DNA of 64,000 nucleotides from Streptomyces gardneri (GTDB taxonomy: Bacteria > Actinomycetota > Actinomycetes > Streptomycetales > Streptomycetaceae). Under the pieces are notes generated by a model, which was not told the origin of the DNA, made no database searches, and worked only from the letters and a program-made list of their open reading frames with translations. Where the stretch lies: NCBI RefSeq assembly GCF_006539185.1, contig NZ_BJMN01000016.1, positions 1 through 64,000 of the forward strand, in the 5' to 3' direction. This document shows, piece after piece, positions 35,344-44,254 of the stretch; the stretch's first letter is position 1; each line of letters begins with the position of its first letter. A program made the position numbers and the translations under genes.

Positions 35344-36296
35344 CTACAGGGTGTTGCTCGCGGGGGCGGTGACGCGGTTCTCGTACTCCCGGTGCGCCTT
35401 GCGCTGAGCTGGGATCGCTGGGGCGCCCGGGGTGCCATCGAGCGACTGGCAGCGGATAAGGAGCCGGCGGTGGACCGCGGGGGTGGCGCTGACGCCCAGG
35501 GTGTAGCCCTGGCCGCGCCGTACGGCCACCCCTTGGTCGAGCGCGACGCGCTCGGGAGGTTCCAGGTCGGCGGCCGGAGGAAGTCGGCGACCTTGCCGGG
35601 CATGTCGAGGACGACCGGCAGCTCCGGGGTCGGGGCGCTTGGGTCGGCGGCCGTGTATTCGGGCAGGAGGTCGGCGACGGCGGTGCGGATGGCGCCCCGG
35701 GTGACGCCGTGATCGCGGGCGAGAGCGGCGATGGAGCGGCCCTCCAGGTACGCGGTGCGCACGGCGTCGGTCTTGTCGGCCGGGACGGCCGGGCGGCGCC
35801 CGCCCTTGGTGCCCTTGGCCTCGGCGGCCCGCAGTCCGTCGTAGGTGAGCTCGCGCTGGAGGTCGCGTTGGAGTTCACCGGCGGCGGCGAGGGTCTGCAC
35901 CATGAACTTCACGGCGGACAGCAGTTCGCCGGTGCGGGGGTGGTGGGCAGTGAGGTCCATGGCGGAGAACGCGCCGTCGTGGATGCGCAGCGCGACCTGG
36001 TCGCGGTGGAGGACGTCGAGCACGTCGAGGATGCGCCCGGTGCCGCGTACGAGCCGGTACATCTCGGAGATGTGCACGGTGTCGCCCGGCCGGGCGTAAG
36101 CGAGCAGCTCGCCGAACTTCGGCCGCTCAAGGGGGTGGATGCGGCTGGAGGTGCCGGCCTGTTCCTCGAAGACGACCGGGTCTTCGATCCCTGCCTCGGT
36201 AAGGACGAGGTTTTGACGGTCTGTCGACTGCTGGTCGGTCGACACCCGTTTGTAGACCAGGCTGGCGATGCCACTCCCCGCTCGCGCTGGTCGCAT
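35344..36296 (-). pseudogene. Serine recombinase (resolvase family), frameshifted near the 3' end
   Basis: The N-terminal catalytic domain is intact: VYKRVSTDQQSTDRQ with the nucleophilic Ser, then RLVRGTGRILDVLDVLHRDQ and GELLSAVKFMVQTLAAAGEL. A helix-turn-helix follows (RTAYLEGRSIAALARDHGVT). A one-base deletion near 35575 shifts the frame; the original ending reads LEPPERVALDQGVAVRRGQG, then REYENRVTAPASNTL and a stop at 35344. Unshifted, the frame runs to 35265. The recombinase domain could still be made, but the C-terminal part is wrong. Probably left by a mobile element. Confidence 0.78.
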
Positions 36297-36534
36297 TCGC
36301 CCTAGCTGTCAGCAAACCCTGTCATCATCCGCCATCGGATCTCATTGGATCGGCGCCGCCGTCGGGCCCCGCAAAGTCTGGGTCATTGGACGCTCGGCGC
36401 GCCTGTCGTCATTCGTTCGTTTGCCGACACAGGCCTTAAGGGGATGGAACACGCGTCGGGGCCTGCGTCGCCGTTGGGGCACGCGATCTTCGTACGACTG
36501 CGGCGGGTTCTGCGGCGCTGTTAGCCTGCGGTCC

Positions 36535-37785
36535 ATGATCAAGGGCGGTTTGGCAGGTCGAATAGGCCGGATGGCGGGGGACAGTGGGCCGGAGCGCGTG
36601 CTGGTCGCCGCCAGTTTCGTCAACCGGGTCGGCAATGGTCTGTTCAACGCGGCGTCGGCGCTCTATTTCACCTTGGTCGTGGGCCTGCCTGCGGCGCAGG
36701 TCGGCGCCGCGCTCACCATCGCCGGAGTGATCGGCTTGTGCGCGGGGATACCTGGGGGTCATCTCGCTGACCGGCGCGGCGCACGCGTGATCATGATGCT
36801 GGCCCTCGCGGTCCAGGCAGTATCGATGGCGGCCCTCGTCCTCGTCGAGAGCTGGGCCGCGCTCACGATCATCGCGACGGTCGACCAGATCGCCGCGGCG
36901 GTAGGAGGGGCGGCGTGGGGGGCTCTGGTGGTCCGGGTCGGGGGTGAGCGACCGGCCATGTTCCGGGCGAAGCTGCGCACCTTCGTCAACCTGGGCGTCA
37001 TCCTGGGAACGGTGGGTGCCGGGCTGGCGCTGGCCGCGGACACCCGCGGCGCCTATGTCACGCTGATTCTCGGCAACGCGGCGAGCTTCGCCCTGTGCGC
37101 GGTGCTTCTGCTTCTGCTGCCCCGCTATCCGGTGCTGGCAGCGCCGCCGCAGCAGCGGCGCTGGCTTGTCTTCGCGGACCGTCCGTTCCTGACGTTCACC
37201 GCGCTCTACGGGGCCATGGGACTGCAGTACCCGGTGGTCTCCCTGCTCCTGCCGATCTGGATCTCAGAGCACACCGAAGCGCCGCGTTGGACGGTGGCCG
37301 CACTGTTCGCAGTCAATTCCGCCTTCTGCGTACTGATGCAGACCAGGATCGGCTCCCGTATCGAGACCCCGTACGACGGCGGCAGGGCGTTTCGCACTGC
37401 GGGGCTGCTCTTCCTCGTCAGCTGTCCGATGATGGCGCTGGCGGCGTACGCCCCTGTCTGGGCGGCAGCAGGACTGGTCCTGGCGGCGATCTTCGCCCAC
37501 AGCCTGGGAGAGGTCTGGGAGTCCTCGGCGGCCTTCGCCCTGGGTTTCGGTCTTGCCCCCGACCATGCCCAGGGCCAGTACCAAGGAGTCTTCGGCCTCG
37601 GCTTCAGCGCGGGCCAGGCTCTTGCCCCTGCGATCCTCACCACGGTGGTGCTGGGCCTCGGCACGGCGGGCTGGCTGCTGCTGGCGTTGTTCTTCGCAAT
37701 GCTGGGTGCTGCTGGCCCATCTCTTGCCCGCTGGGGTATGCGGACTCGGCCGCAGCCGGGCGTTGCTGCGGAAGCGACGAGATGA
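36535..37785 (+). CDS. MFS transporter
   Basis: 416 aa from ATG at 36535; the frame open upstream (36268) looks non-coding. About 12 hydrophobic segments in two halves. The GxLaDRxG motif between TM2 and TM3 reads GGHLADRRGARVIM. A conserved-looking FVNRVGNGLFNAASALYFTL at TM1 and ALGFGLAPDHAQGQYQGVFG near TM11 are typical of actinobacterial drug-efflux-like MFS proteins. Inner membrane exporter driven by proton motive force; substrate unknown. No adjacent regulator on the same strand. Confidence 0.9.
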   Translation: MIKGGLAGRIGRMAGDSGPERVLVAASFVNRVGNGLFNAASALYFTLVVGLPAAQVGAALTIAGVIGLCAGIPGGHLADRRGARVIMMLALAVQAVSMAALVLVESWAALTIIATVDQIAAAVGGAAWGALVVRVGGERPAMFRAKLRTFVNLGVILGTVGAGLALAADTRGAYVTLILGNAASFALCAVLLLLLPRYPVLAAPPQQRRWLVFADRPFLTFTALYGAMGLQYPVVSLLLPIWISEHTEAPRWTVAALFAVNSAFCVLMQTRIGSRIETPYDGGRAFRTAGLLFLVSCPMMALAAYAPVWAAAGLVLAAIFAHSLGEVWESSAAFALGFGLAPDHAQGQYQGVFGLGFSAGQALAPAILTTVVLGLGTAGWLLLALFFAMLGAAGPSLARWGMRTRPQPGVAAEATR

Positions 37786-37875
37786 CCAGGGAGTAGGTGC
37801 CAGGAGCCTTCCGCGTGGCATGGAACAGTGTGTGTGCATCACGTGGCCGCTGGAGTAGCGACACGACATGGGTGG

Positions 37876-38150
37876 TCAGGCCGCCTGACCGTAGCCGTCC
37901 GGCGCGGGCGGGGCGTCACCGCGCAGCGGGCTGAAGTCGACGTCCAGATGCGGGTCGTACGCCTCGGGGACGAGGCCGAGCTCATGGGTGGAGTACTCGC
38001 CGAAGCGGCGGACGTGCTCGGTCAGGTACGGCGAGATATGGGCCAGGTCCTCGGGGTCGACGGCGTAGCCCTCCTCCTGGAGCTGGCGCACGATCTCGGC
38101 GATGTCCAGGGCGTTGTGGAAGATCACCGCGTTCGTGAGCAGAGCAGAAC
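37876..38150 (-). pseudogene. C-terminal end of a Tn3-family TnpA transposase
   Basis: Minus strand reads LLTNAVIFHNALDIAEIVRQ, then LQEEGYAVDPEDLAHISPYL and EHVRRFGEYSTHEL, GLVPEAYDPHLDVDF. This is the conserved last ~85 residues of actinobacterial Tn3 transposases. Upstream of 38150 the sequence turns into an unrelated hexanucleotide repeat, so the bulk of the ~990-residue protein and the rest of the transposon are gone. Confidence 0.8.
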
Positions 38151-38254
38151 GTCGACGTCCCCCCAGTCTCGTGAGCTGCCTGGCGTCGATGACATCGGTG
38201 TGGACATCGATCACGACGAGATCGACACCCTGGACGACGGGCGATCGTGGTTCC

Positions 38255-38300
38255 GCGAGTGCGAGTGCGAGTGCGAGTGCGAGTGCGAGTGCGAGTGCGA
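38255..38300 (+). repeat. Hexanucleotide tandem repeat (GCGAGT), 7 copies plus partial
   Basis: Seven perfect GCGAGT units at 38255-38296 followed by GCGA. Read on the minus strand in the frame of the Tn3 relic it codes an alternating Ala-Leu stretch; on the plus strand it gives Glu-Cys or Ser-Ala alternations. Perfect repeats of this length suggest slippage. Confidence 0.9.
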
Positions 38301-38525
38301 AGGCGACTGCGGATGCGGCAGCCACAGTCGCCGGCACGCCAACCGACACGGGCAGACCACGTACGGAACAGGGGTGCGCGTCATCCTGACAACCGCGCAA
38401 GTTGCGGAATGCTCACGCGTCCGCTGGGGGGGGAGAGTCCCCGTAGCGTGTACATGATCACGGCCATGCAGGCGGGGCGGACCAAGGCGCCGATGTTGTC
38501 GAAGGGGTCGACGGCGACAGCACTC

Positions 38526-39089
38526 TCACAGCGTGCGCAGGCCCCGGTCGGCGAAGGCGATCAGCCACTCGAAGCTCTCGTCGACGTCGACGCTCCACTG
38601 GAAGCCTCCTGCCGACTGCAAGGTGGCGAACCCGTGGAAGAGGCTCCGGAGCATGCGCAAGGCGTGGTCCACGTCGGGCTCTGCGATCTCATAGCCGCGC
38701 AGGACCGCCATGAATGCGCTGAAGAGCTGCTGACCCGCGGTGGCCAGCGGATCGTCGGGGTCGGACGGTTCCACGCCGATCGTCGCGGCGTACCGGCCGG
38801 GGTGCTCCAGGACGAAGGCGCGGAAGGAGCGCGCCGCGGCCTCCAGGGCGTCGCGGCCCGCGTACCCCTGGACCGCGCCGCCGATGGCGTCGGCGGCCTC
38901 ACGCAACGCCAGGGCCGCGATGCGCCGGTTGAGGTCTTCCTGGCCGCCCACGTGCTTGTACAGGGACGGGGTGCGCACGCCCAGTCGCTCGGCCAGCAAA
39001 CCCATCGTCAGGTTGCCCAGGCCCACCTCGTCGGCGAGGGCGGCGCCGGCCGCGACCACGGTCGCCGGGTCCAAGCCGGCCCTAGGCAC
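38526..39089 (-). CDS. TetR family regulator (WHG C-terminal domain)
   Basis: 187 aa from GTG at 39089, overlapping the hydrolase stop by 8 bp. HTH GNLTMGLLAERLGVRTPSLY (residues 24-43) and WHG-type C-terminal LRSLFHGFATLQSAGGF, closely parallel to the regulator at 25921 (same length and motif spacing). It is the second gene of a hydrolase-TetR operon, so the operator at 39944 would feed back on both. Confidence 0.9.
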   Translation of the reverse strand: MPRAGLDPATVVAAGAALADEVGLGNLTMGLLAERLGVRTPSLYKHVGGQEDLNRRIAALALREAADAIGGAVQGYAGRDALEAAARSFRAFVLEHPGRYAATIGVEPSDPDDPLATAGQQLFSAFMAVLRGYEIAEPDVDHALRMLRSLFHGFATLQSAGGFQWSVDVDESFEWLIAFADRGLRTL

Positions 39090-39918
39090 GAGCGGCGGTC
39101 GAGCGGAGGAAGGAGAGCATGAGTGAAACCACCTGGTCGGGGAACTGGTCGTGCGGGTAGTGCCCGGCGCCCTCGATCATCTCAAGGCGGCCGAGGCCGG
39201 ACGGCAGGGCATCGACGATCGCCGACCCCTCGGCGTGTGGGTCGGCCCAGTCGGGGTCGAGCGTGCCCATGACGACCAGGACCGGGCAGCGGACGTTGCC
39301 GAGCTGGGCGCCGGCATCGGTCGGGGCGCTGCGGCCCATGCTCTGGAGGGCCTTCATCCGGCTCGGCTCGCGCATGAGGGAGTCGATGCGGCCGAGCCGC
39401 TCGGCCCAGTCGGCCGGCTTCACGCCGGGGTAGGCCACGTCGAGGTACGAGCGCCAGAGCGACACCGAGCCGAACACGCCCGTGCCGAGCAGCCGCAGCA
39501 TGCCCCGCCGGAAGCGCTTCACCCGCAGGTCCCCGAGGCGGATCGACATCTTGCGGGTAACCGGCGCCAACTCGACAACCGCGGTGATCAGCGAGGGCTC
39601 CTGCGCCGCGGCGATGGTGGCGGCGCCGCCGGAGGCCGAGTGGCCGACGAGCACGGCCGGGCCGCCCAGGTGGCGGATCACGGCGAGCAGGTCGCCGGCG
39701 ATGGCGGTGCGGCTCCAGTCCGGCCAGTCGACGCTGGACTCGCCGCAGCCGCGTAGATCGACTGTGGCGACCCGATAGCCCGCCGCCACGAGCTGCGGGA
39801 TCACGGCACGGTAGGCAGCGCGGCTGTCGCCAATGCCGTGCGCGAGAACGATCAGCGGGCCGGCCCCCGCCACCTCGTAAGCGATCGTGCCGCCGTCGAC
39901 GGCAAGGTACTCAGTCAC
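39082..39918 (-). CDS. Alpha/beta hydrolase
   Basis: 278 aa from GTG at 39918, chosen for the GGAGGGTGTC ribosome site (TTG at 39930 is part of that site). Oxyanion region IVLAHGIGDSRAAY, nucleophile VGHSASGGAATIAA, acid in VVMGTLDPDWAD and His in GAGHYPHDQFPD. Cytosolic; substrate unknown. First gene of a two-gene operon with a TetR regulator, behind a palindromic operator. Confidence 0.92.
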   Translation of the reverse strand: MTEYLAVDGGTIAYEVAGAGPLIVLAHGIGDSRAAYRAVIPQLVAAGYRVATVDLRGCGESSVDWPDWSRTAIAGDLLAVIRHLGGPAVLVGHSASGGAATIAAAQEPSLITAVVELAPVTRKMSIRLGDLRVKRFRRGMLRLLGTGVFGSVSLWRSYLDVAYPGVKPADWAERLGRIDSLMREPSRMKALQSMGRSAPTDAGAQLGNVRCPVLVVMGTLDPDWADPHAEGSAIVDALPSGLGRLEMIEGAGHYPHDQFPDQVVSLMLSFLRSTAARA

Positions 39919-39943
39919 GACACCCTCCAAGTGGCTAACGTTC

Positions 39944-39958
39944 TTAGCTTAAAGCTAA
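39944..39958. promoter_or_regulatory. TetR operator upstream of the hydrolase-TetR operon
   Basis: TTAGCTTAAAGCTAA: 7-bp arms around one central base, perfectly symmetrical, AT-rich, 26 bp before the hydrolase start. A partial second half-site (GGCTAACG) lies between it and the gene. Confidence 0.65.
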
Positions 39959-40131
39959 CACCAATAGCCGAACGAGTCGACGCGGACACTGCCACGGCTC
40001 CACGTCGCAATCTCCACGCCCGCGGGGAAGCGCTGCCGAAGGACGGCGCCGTTGTGACGGTGCGAAGGACGCTCAAGCGCCAACCTGACGTCCTCGCCGA
40101 CGATGTCGACACAGCCGCGTAGAGTCGGCGG

Positions 40132-40290
40132 AAGATAGGGGAGATCCTCGGCGGATACTCGCCCGAGCAACTTGACGTCCTCTTCGACTACTTCGCCCGC
40201 GCCTCCCAGGCGTACCGGGAAGCAGCCGAGCCCGGAAGACGACTGGCACCACGTGGTGCGCTCAAATCGAAGGTGTCACTGCGCCCCTGA
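40132..40290 (+). pseudogene. C-terminal relic of a MarR family regulator
   Basis: Plus strand reads KIGEILGGYSPEQLDVLFDY then FARASQAYREAAE, the dimerisation helix at the end of MarR proteins (GYSPEQLxxLxxFxxR). No helix-turn-helix region precedes it in any frame. An overlapping minus-strand frame (39955-40170) also looks faintly protein-like, so the strand is not certain. Confidence 0.4.
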
Positions 40291-40599
40291 GCCTTGGAAT
40301 CGAAGGCGAAGGCGGGACACCAGCGGTGTCGGGTGGCCTTGTGCTGTTCAGAGCACGGGCAAGGCGCAATAGGACGGCTGTGGTTGCGAAGGTCTCGGCA
40401 CACGCCCCCGGCAGCGGTGCGATGGTCGCGCGGACCGCCGTTCTGGCGCGTGAATCGGTTCATATGTACCGATCGATGGAGATCCGCAGACGCATCACGG
40501 AGCAGCTCGGTGCAGCAGTGGGGCTCGCTTCATTGGTCGCGCACGTCACGGCCTACAGCCGAAACCGCGCTCAGTGCCAACCCCCTGCATCAGCGTCGT
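40291..40599. other. Gene-free stretch downstream of the convergent methyltransferase
   Basis: A plus-strand frame covers most of it but lacks features of a real protein. No repeat or RNA seen. Confidence 0.3.
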
Positions 40600-41181
40600 T
40601 CACCGATGTGATGGTGGTTTGCGCAGGATGAGGTGGTCGAGCCATCCCAGGTCCCACTTGTCGACGTGCCAGCCTTGGCAGAGGCGGGAGATTTCGGCGG
40701 TGGGAAGTGCGCTGGAGCGGCGGCCGTCGGGGAGGCTTTCGCGTTCCAGGACGGGGAGTACGAGGTAGACCAGGCCGCCTGGCCGCAGCAGCGACCTGGC
40801 CATTTCGAGAATTTGTTGCTTTCTGTCGAGGAACTGGAATGACAGACGGAAGGAGACGACGTCCATGCTTGCTGCGGTGATACCGGGCGGGGGGCCAGTC
40901 TGGATGTCGTGCCGCACCCAGCGTGGGCCCATCGTGTAGGAACGGGCGCGGGCCTTGAGGAGGGCCGCGGCTGAGACTTCTACGCCGGTCACGTCGTAGC
41001 CCAGAGAGTGGAGGCAGCGGCCGAGCTGGCCAGTGCCGCATCCGATGTCCAGGGCTTTCTGACCGGGCTGGGGATCGGCGAAGTGGGTGAACATCGTGAT
41101 CTCCGCGTCGCAGACCTGTTTCCAGTCGCGGCCGTCGTCGTAGACCGGATTCCAGTAGTCGGCCGTGTTCCTGTCGCTCAC
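40600..41181 (-). CDS. Class I SAM-dependent methyltransferase
   Basis: 193 aa, ATG at 41181 (MSDRNTADYWNPVYDDGRDW). Motif I is KALDIGCGTGQLGRCLHSLG, then VTGVEVSAAALLKA, MDVVSFRLSFQFLDRK (motif IV region) and RSLLRPGGLVYLVLPV (motif VI). It is a complete Rossmann methyltransferase of the Methyltransf_11/25 type, with no extra domain to indicate the acceptor. No neighbour on the same strand. Confidence 0.9.
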   Translation of the reverse strand: MSDRNTADYWNPVYDDGRDWKQVCDAEITMFTHFADPQPGQKALDIGCGTGQLGRCLHSLGYDVTGVEVSAAALLKARARSYTMGPRWVRHDIQTGPPPGITAASMDVVSFRLSFQFLDRKQQILEMARSLLRPGGLVYLVLPVLERESLPDGRRSSALPTAEISRLCQGWHVDKWDLGWLDHLILRKPPSHR

Positions 41182-42104
41182 CGTGATCCTTTCAAGGTCT
41201 TGACCGAGGTCGAGTCGCCGGTCGCCTCAGTCCTTGCCGTGCGCCGGTACGGGTGCTCCAGCGTCACCCTGACCGTCCCGGCCTGGAAAGAGGGCAGGTT
41301 CGGACGTCTGGCAGGCCCGCGTGCGGTCGTTGGGCCTCAGGACCCCCGGCCTGCACCGCTTCGTCTCTGCAGGGCTGACCGACGGCGCGGGCAGGGCAAC
41401 GAGACGCCAGAGCTGCCGGGAACGCATGCCAGGGCCCGCACCTGATCGGAGGAAAGGCCTCTGCCGTTGAACGGTGGCCGGGCCGGGACGGACGATCCGC
41501 GGGGCGGCATCGTCGCCCGGGTGACGTCATAAGTGCCTTCCGCAAGGGGCCACGGGCGACATGCGAGTTGTTGAACGCCGAGCACCCGAGCGGATCCTGT
41601 TACGGATGTCAGGTCCCGATCCGCTCCGCCCTGAGGCGGAATCGGAGCAAGAGAAGGACGTGCCAGGTGAGAGACCCCGGTGGGTAATCCACCGAGGTGC
41701 TGTCTGGATCCCGTCCGAAGGCGGCTTCCCGTACGGCCGGAAGATCTGCTTCGGGGGGCGAGGCACGGAGCTCGGCCAGAACGTTGGCGAGGTCGGCGTC
41801 GTCGATGGCGCCCGTATGTTCCCTGGCAAGGCTGGTGGATGACTGCGACGAGCTCGGGTCTGAGCTGCATCCAGGCGCGCGCCTATGGAGGCACCCTGAA
41901 TGACACACCGACCGCTCGCGCGAAGCGGGCCGGCGCCTGACGCAGGGACACACGGCGCCACCGAGATCCGTCGATCACTCATCGTGGCACTTCACAGAAG
42001 GTGTGGCAGGGCCCGTTCTCGCCGTCCGGGCCAAACGCCGCTGTGATCAGCTGTTTTGTGGGGCCGTTTTCCGGTCGGGCGTGACGTCCTGGCACGATGG
42101 CGTC
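41182..42104. other. Gene-poor stretch with one weak minus-strand fragment
   Basis: Over 900 bp without a clear gene. The best piece is on the minus strand (41609-41850): IDDADLANVLAELRASPPEA then SVDYPPGSLTWHVLLLLRFR and a stop, which resembles the end of a protein. An att-like repeat sits inside it at 41673-41706. Nothing else was recognised. Confidence 0.35.
41673..41706 (+). repeat. att-like repeat, copy 1
   Basis: GGTGGGTAATCCACCG and flanking bases match 46640-46673 at about 30 of 34 positions. The core GGTGG-GTAAT-CCACC is itself a small hairpin. The two copies flank a segment with an IS21 element and end next to an integrase relic. Confidence 0.45.
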
Positions 42105-42506
42105 ATGGTCATCGGCATGCCTCCCTTGCTTCCCGGTCCCGCAGGAGCCGCTGTTCACGCACGCGCCCTGCGCGATCGTCCTGAGACGTACGTGGACGCG
42201 CCGGCCGTGCTCGTCGCCGCGTACCCGCCCGGCTCCGGCCGTGTGGTCCGGCGGGAGGCGGTGCGGCCGGTGTATGCAGCGGTGGTGGCTGAGATCGGGG
42301 AGCCCACGCTGTACGGGGGTTCGGCCGCCGGTCCCAGCGTGCGCTGGCACACCGGCTCGCATGTGGTGCTGCTGGCCGGGGGCCCGCAGTGTTTTTATCG
42401 GGGTGAAGTAGAGCCACGACTCCGGCCCGTTCGGGAGCCGGTGGATCTCCGGCGAGATCGGGAGCCAGTTGGTGTGATGGTGTGGAACATGCCGCTTTCG
42501 GAGTAA
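42105..42506 (+). CDS. Hypothetical protein, 3' end probably replaced
   Basis: 133 aa from ATG at 42105 (MVIGMPPLLPGPAGAAVHAR). The part up to residue ~97 (TLYGGSAAGPSVRWHTGSHV then VLLAGG) looks like a genuine soluble protein. After about 42395 it turns Arg/Pro-rich and non-protein-like, while the opposite strand reads HTNWLPISPEIHRLPNGPES there. This suggests a junction between two truncated genes. No family recognised. Confidence 0.35.
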   Translation: MVIGMPPLLPGPAGAAVHARALRDRPETYVDAPAVLVAAYPPGSGRVVRREAVRPVYAAVVAEIGEPTLYGGSAAGPSVRWHTGSHVVLLAGGPQCFYRGEVEPRLRPVREPVDLRRDREPVGVMVWNMPLSE

Positions 42507-42577
42507 TTGAGCAGGGTTGCGCTGGTTGGCCGTCACGCTGTGCCTGTTGATCACGGTCCAGGTCAGGGAGACCGCTG

Positions 42578-44254
42578 GTGCACAGGTCACGTGAGTGGCT
42601 GTTCGAAAAGATCCGCCGGGTTCATCGCGAGCAGGGGCTGTCGGGGCGGGAACTTGCCGTGCGCTTCAAGGTGTCGCGGAACACGGTGCGGAAGGCGTTG
42701 GAGTCGCCGGTGCCGCCGAAACGGAAGTCGCCGCCGCCGCGGCCGAGCGTGCTGGAGCCAGTGAAAGGCTTCATCGACGCGATGCTGCGCGAGGACCTGG
42801 AGGCGCCGGCGAAGCAGAAGCACACGATCCCGCGGATCATGGAGCGTCTGGCGGCGGAGCACGACTTCGAGATGGCCGGGCTGACGACGGTCTACGACTA
42901 CGTCGCCAAGCGGCGCCCTCAGATCCGGGCGGAGGCCCTGGAGGGCCGCCGTCATCTGGAGGGCATGGTCCCGCAGGCGAAGCGGCCGGGCGAGGAGGCT
43001 GAGGTCGACTTCGCGGACTTCTGGCTGGACCTGGCCGGGCAGCGGCGCAAATGCGTGCTGTTCACGCTACGGCTTTCGTATTCGGGCAAAGCGGTGCACC
43101 GGGTCTACGCGACCGCGTCCCAGGAAGCGTTTCTTGAGGGGCACGTCGAGGCGTTCACGGTGCTGGGCGGGGTGCCGTCGGTCCACATCCGGTACGACAA
43201 CCTCAAGCCCGCGGTCAAACAGGTGCTGTTCGGACGCTCGCGGTTGGAATCGGCCAGGTGGGCATCGTTCAAGTCCTGGTATCAGTTCTCGGCGTTCTAC
43301 TGCGCGCCTGGTGAGGACGGCGCCCACGAGAAGGGCGGGGTGGAGCATGAAGGCGGCCGGTTCCGCCGCAAGCACCTGGTTCCTCCACCGCAGGTGGATT
43401 CGTTGGCGGAGCTGAACGAGCGGCTGGCCGCGATCGACGTCGCGGAGGACGCCCGGCACATCCACGGCCGCCCGACATCAATCGGGTTCGACTTCGAGGC
43501 CGAGCGGGAGAAGCTGCGGCCGCTGCCGGCGGACGGTTACGACTGCGGGATCGACCTGACGCCGACGGTCGCGCGGAACTCCCGGATCACGGTGAGGCAG
43601 TGCTACTACTCGGTGCCGGCGAAGTTCATCGGCACGAAGGTCCGGGTCAAGCTGCGGGCGAACGAGTTGTGGGTGTTCGACGGACGTAAGGTCGTCGCCC
43701 GCCACCCGCGGCTGACGCGCCGCTACACCTATCACGACCTGCTGGACCACTACCTGGAGATCCTGCTGGTCAAGCCCGGTGCGTTCGCCGGGGCCTCCGC
43801 GCTCGCGCAGGCCCGCGCGGAGGGCGGCTTCACCAAGGTCCACGAGGCGTTCTGGGCGGCGGCCAAGAAGAAGGCCGGGGACCGCGAGGGCACCCGGATG
43901 CTGATCGAGGTGCTGCTGTTGCACCGTCAGCTGCCCGGCGAGGCACTGGTCGCCGCGATGGAGACCTGCCTGCGGATCGGGTCGGTCTCCACGGACCTGG
44001 TCGCGATCGAGGCCCGCAAGGCGATGGAGGGCACCGACGCGGACGACGCCGAGCTCCTGGCTAGCCCCGGTGAGACAACCGCGGACAGCGCGGCGGCGTC
44101 GCCCGGTCAGGACGGGGCACAGGTGATCTCCCTGCACGCGCGCCGCCTGCCGCCCGACCCACGCCAGGCACTGCCCGACATGAGCAAGTGCGACCGGCTA
44201 CTGAGCCCGCTTCCCAGCCGCACCAGCCAGACCCAGAAAGGCCACGGCGCATGA
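42578..44254 (+). CDS. istA: IS21-family transposase IstA
   Basis: 558 aa from GTG at 42578. N-terminal HTH (EQGLSGRELAVRFKVSRNTV then RKAL), then the DDE core: EVDFADFWLDL (first Asp), HIRYDNLKPAV (second Asp) and the Glu in GAHEKGGVEHEGG. The C-terminal part (YYSVPAKFIGTKVRVKLRAN then VFDGRKVVARH) is the usual IstA beta-barrel. Intact with no frameshift. It overlaps istB by 4 bp (ATGA). Together they move the element, IstB licensing the target. Confidence 0.93.
   Translation: MHRSREWLFEKIRRVHREQGLSGRELAVRFKVSRNTVRKALESPVPPKRKSPPPRPSVLEPVKGFIDAMLREDLEAPAKQKHTIPRIMERLAAEHDFEMAGLTTVYDYVAKRRPQIRAEALEGRRHLEGMVPQAKRPGEEAEVDFADFWLDLAGQRRKCVLFTLRLSYSGKAVHRVYATASQEAFLEGHVEAFTVLGGVPSVHIRYDNLKPAVKQVLFGRSRLESARWASFKSWYQFSAFYCAPGEDGAHEKGGVEHEGGRFRRKHLVPPPQVDSLAELNERLAAIDVAEDARHIHGRPTSIGFDFEAEREKLRPLPADGYDCGIDLTPTVARNSRITVRQCYYSVPAKFIGTKVRVKLRANELWVFDGRKVVARHPRLTRRYTYHDLLDHYLEILLVKPGAFAGASALAQARAEGGFTKVHEAFWAAAKKKAGDREGTRMLIEVLLLHRQLPGEALVAAMETCLRIGSVSTDLVAIEARKAMEGTDADDAELLASPGETTADSAAASPGQDGAQVISLHARRLPPDPRQALPDMSKCDRLLSPLPSRTSQTQKGHGA

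Noticed and set aside
38255..38300. CRISPR array
   Set aside because: Units are 6 bp and contiguous; there are no spacers.
41673..41706. tRNA fragment as integration site
   Set aside because: The repeat has a small hairpin but no cloverleaf or CCA-type end could be drawn around either copy.
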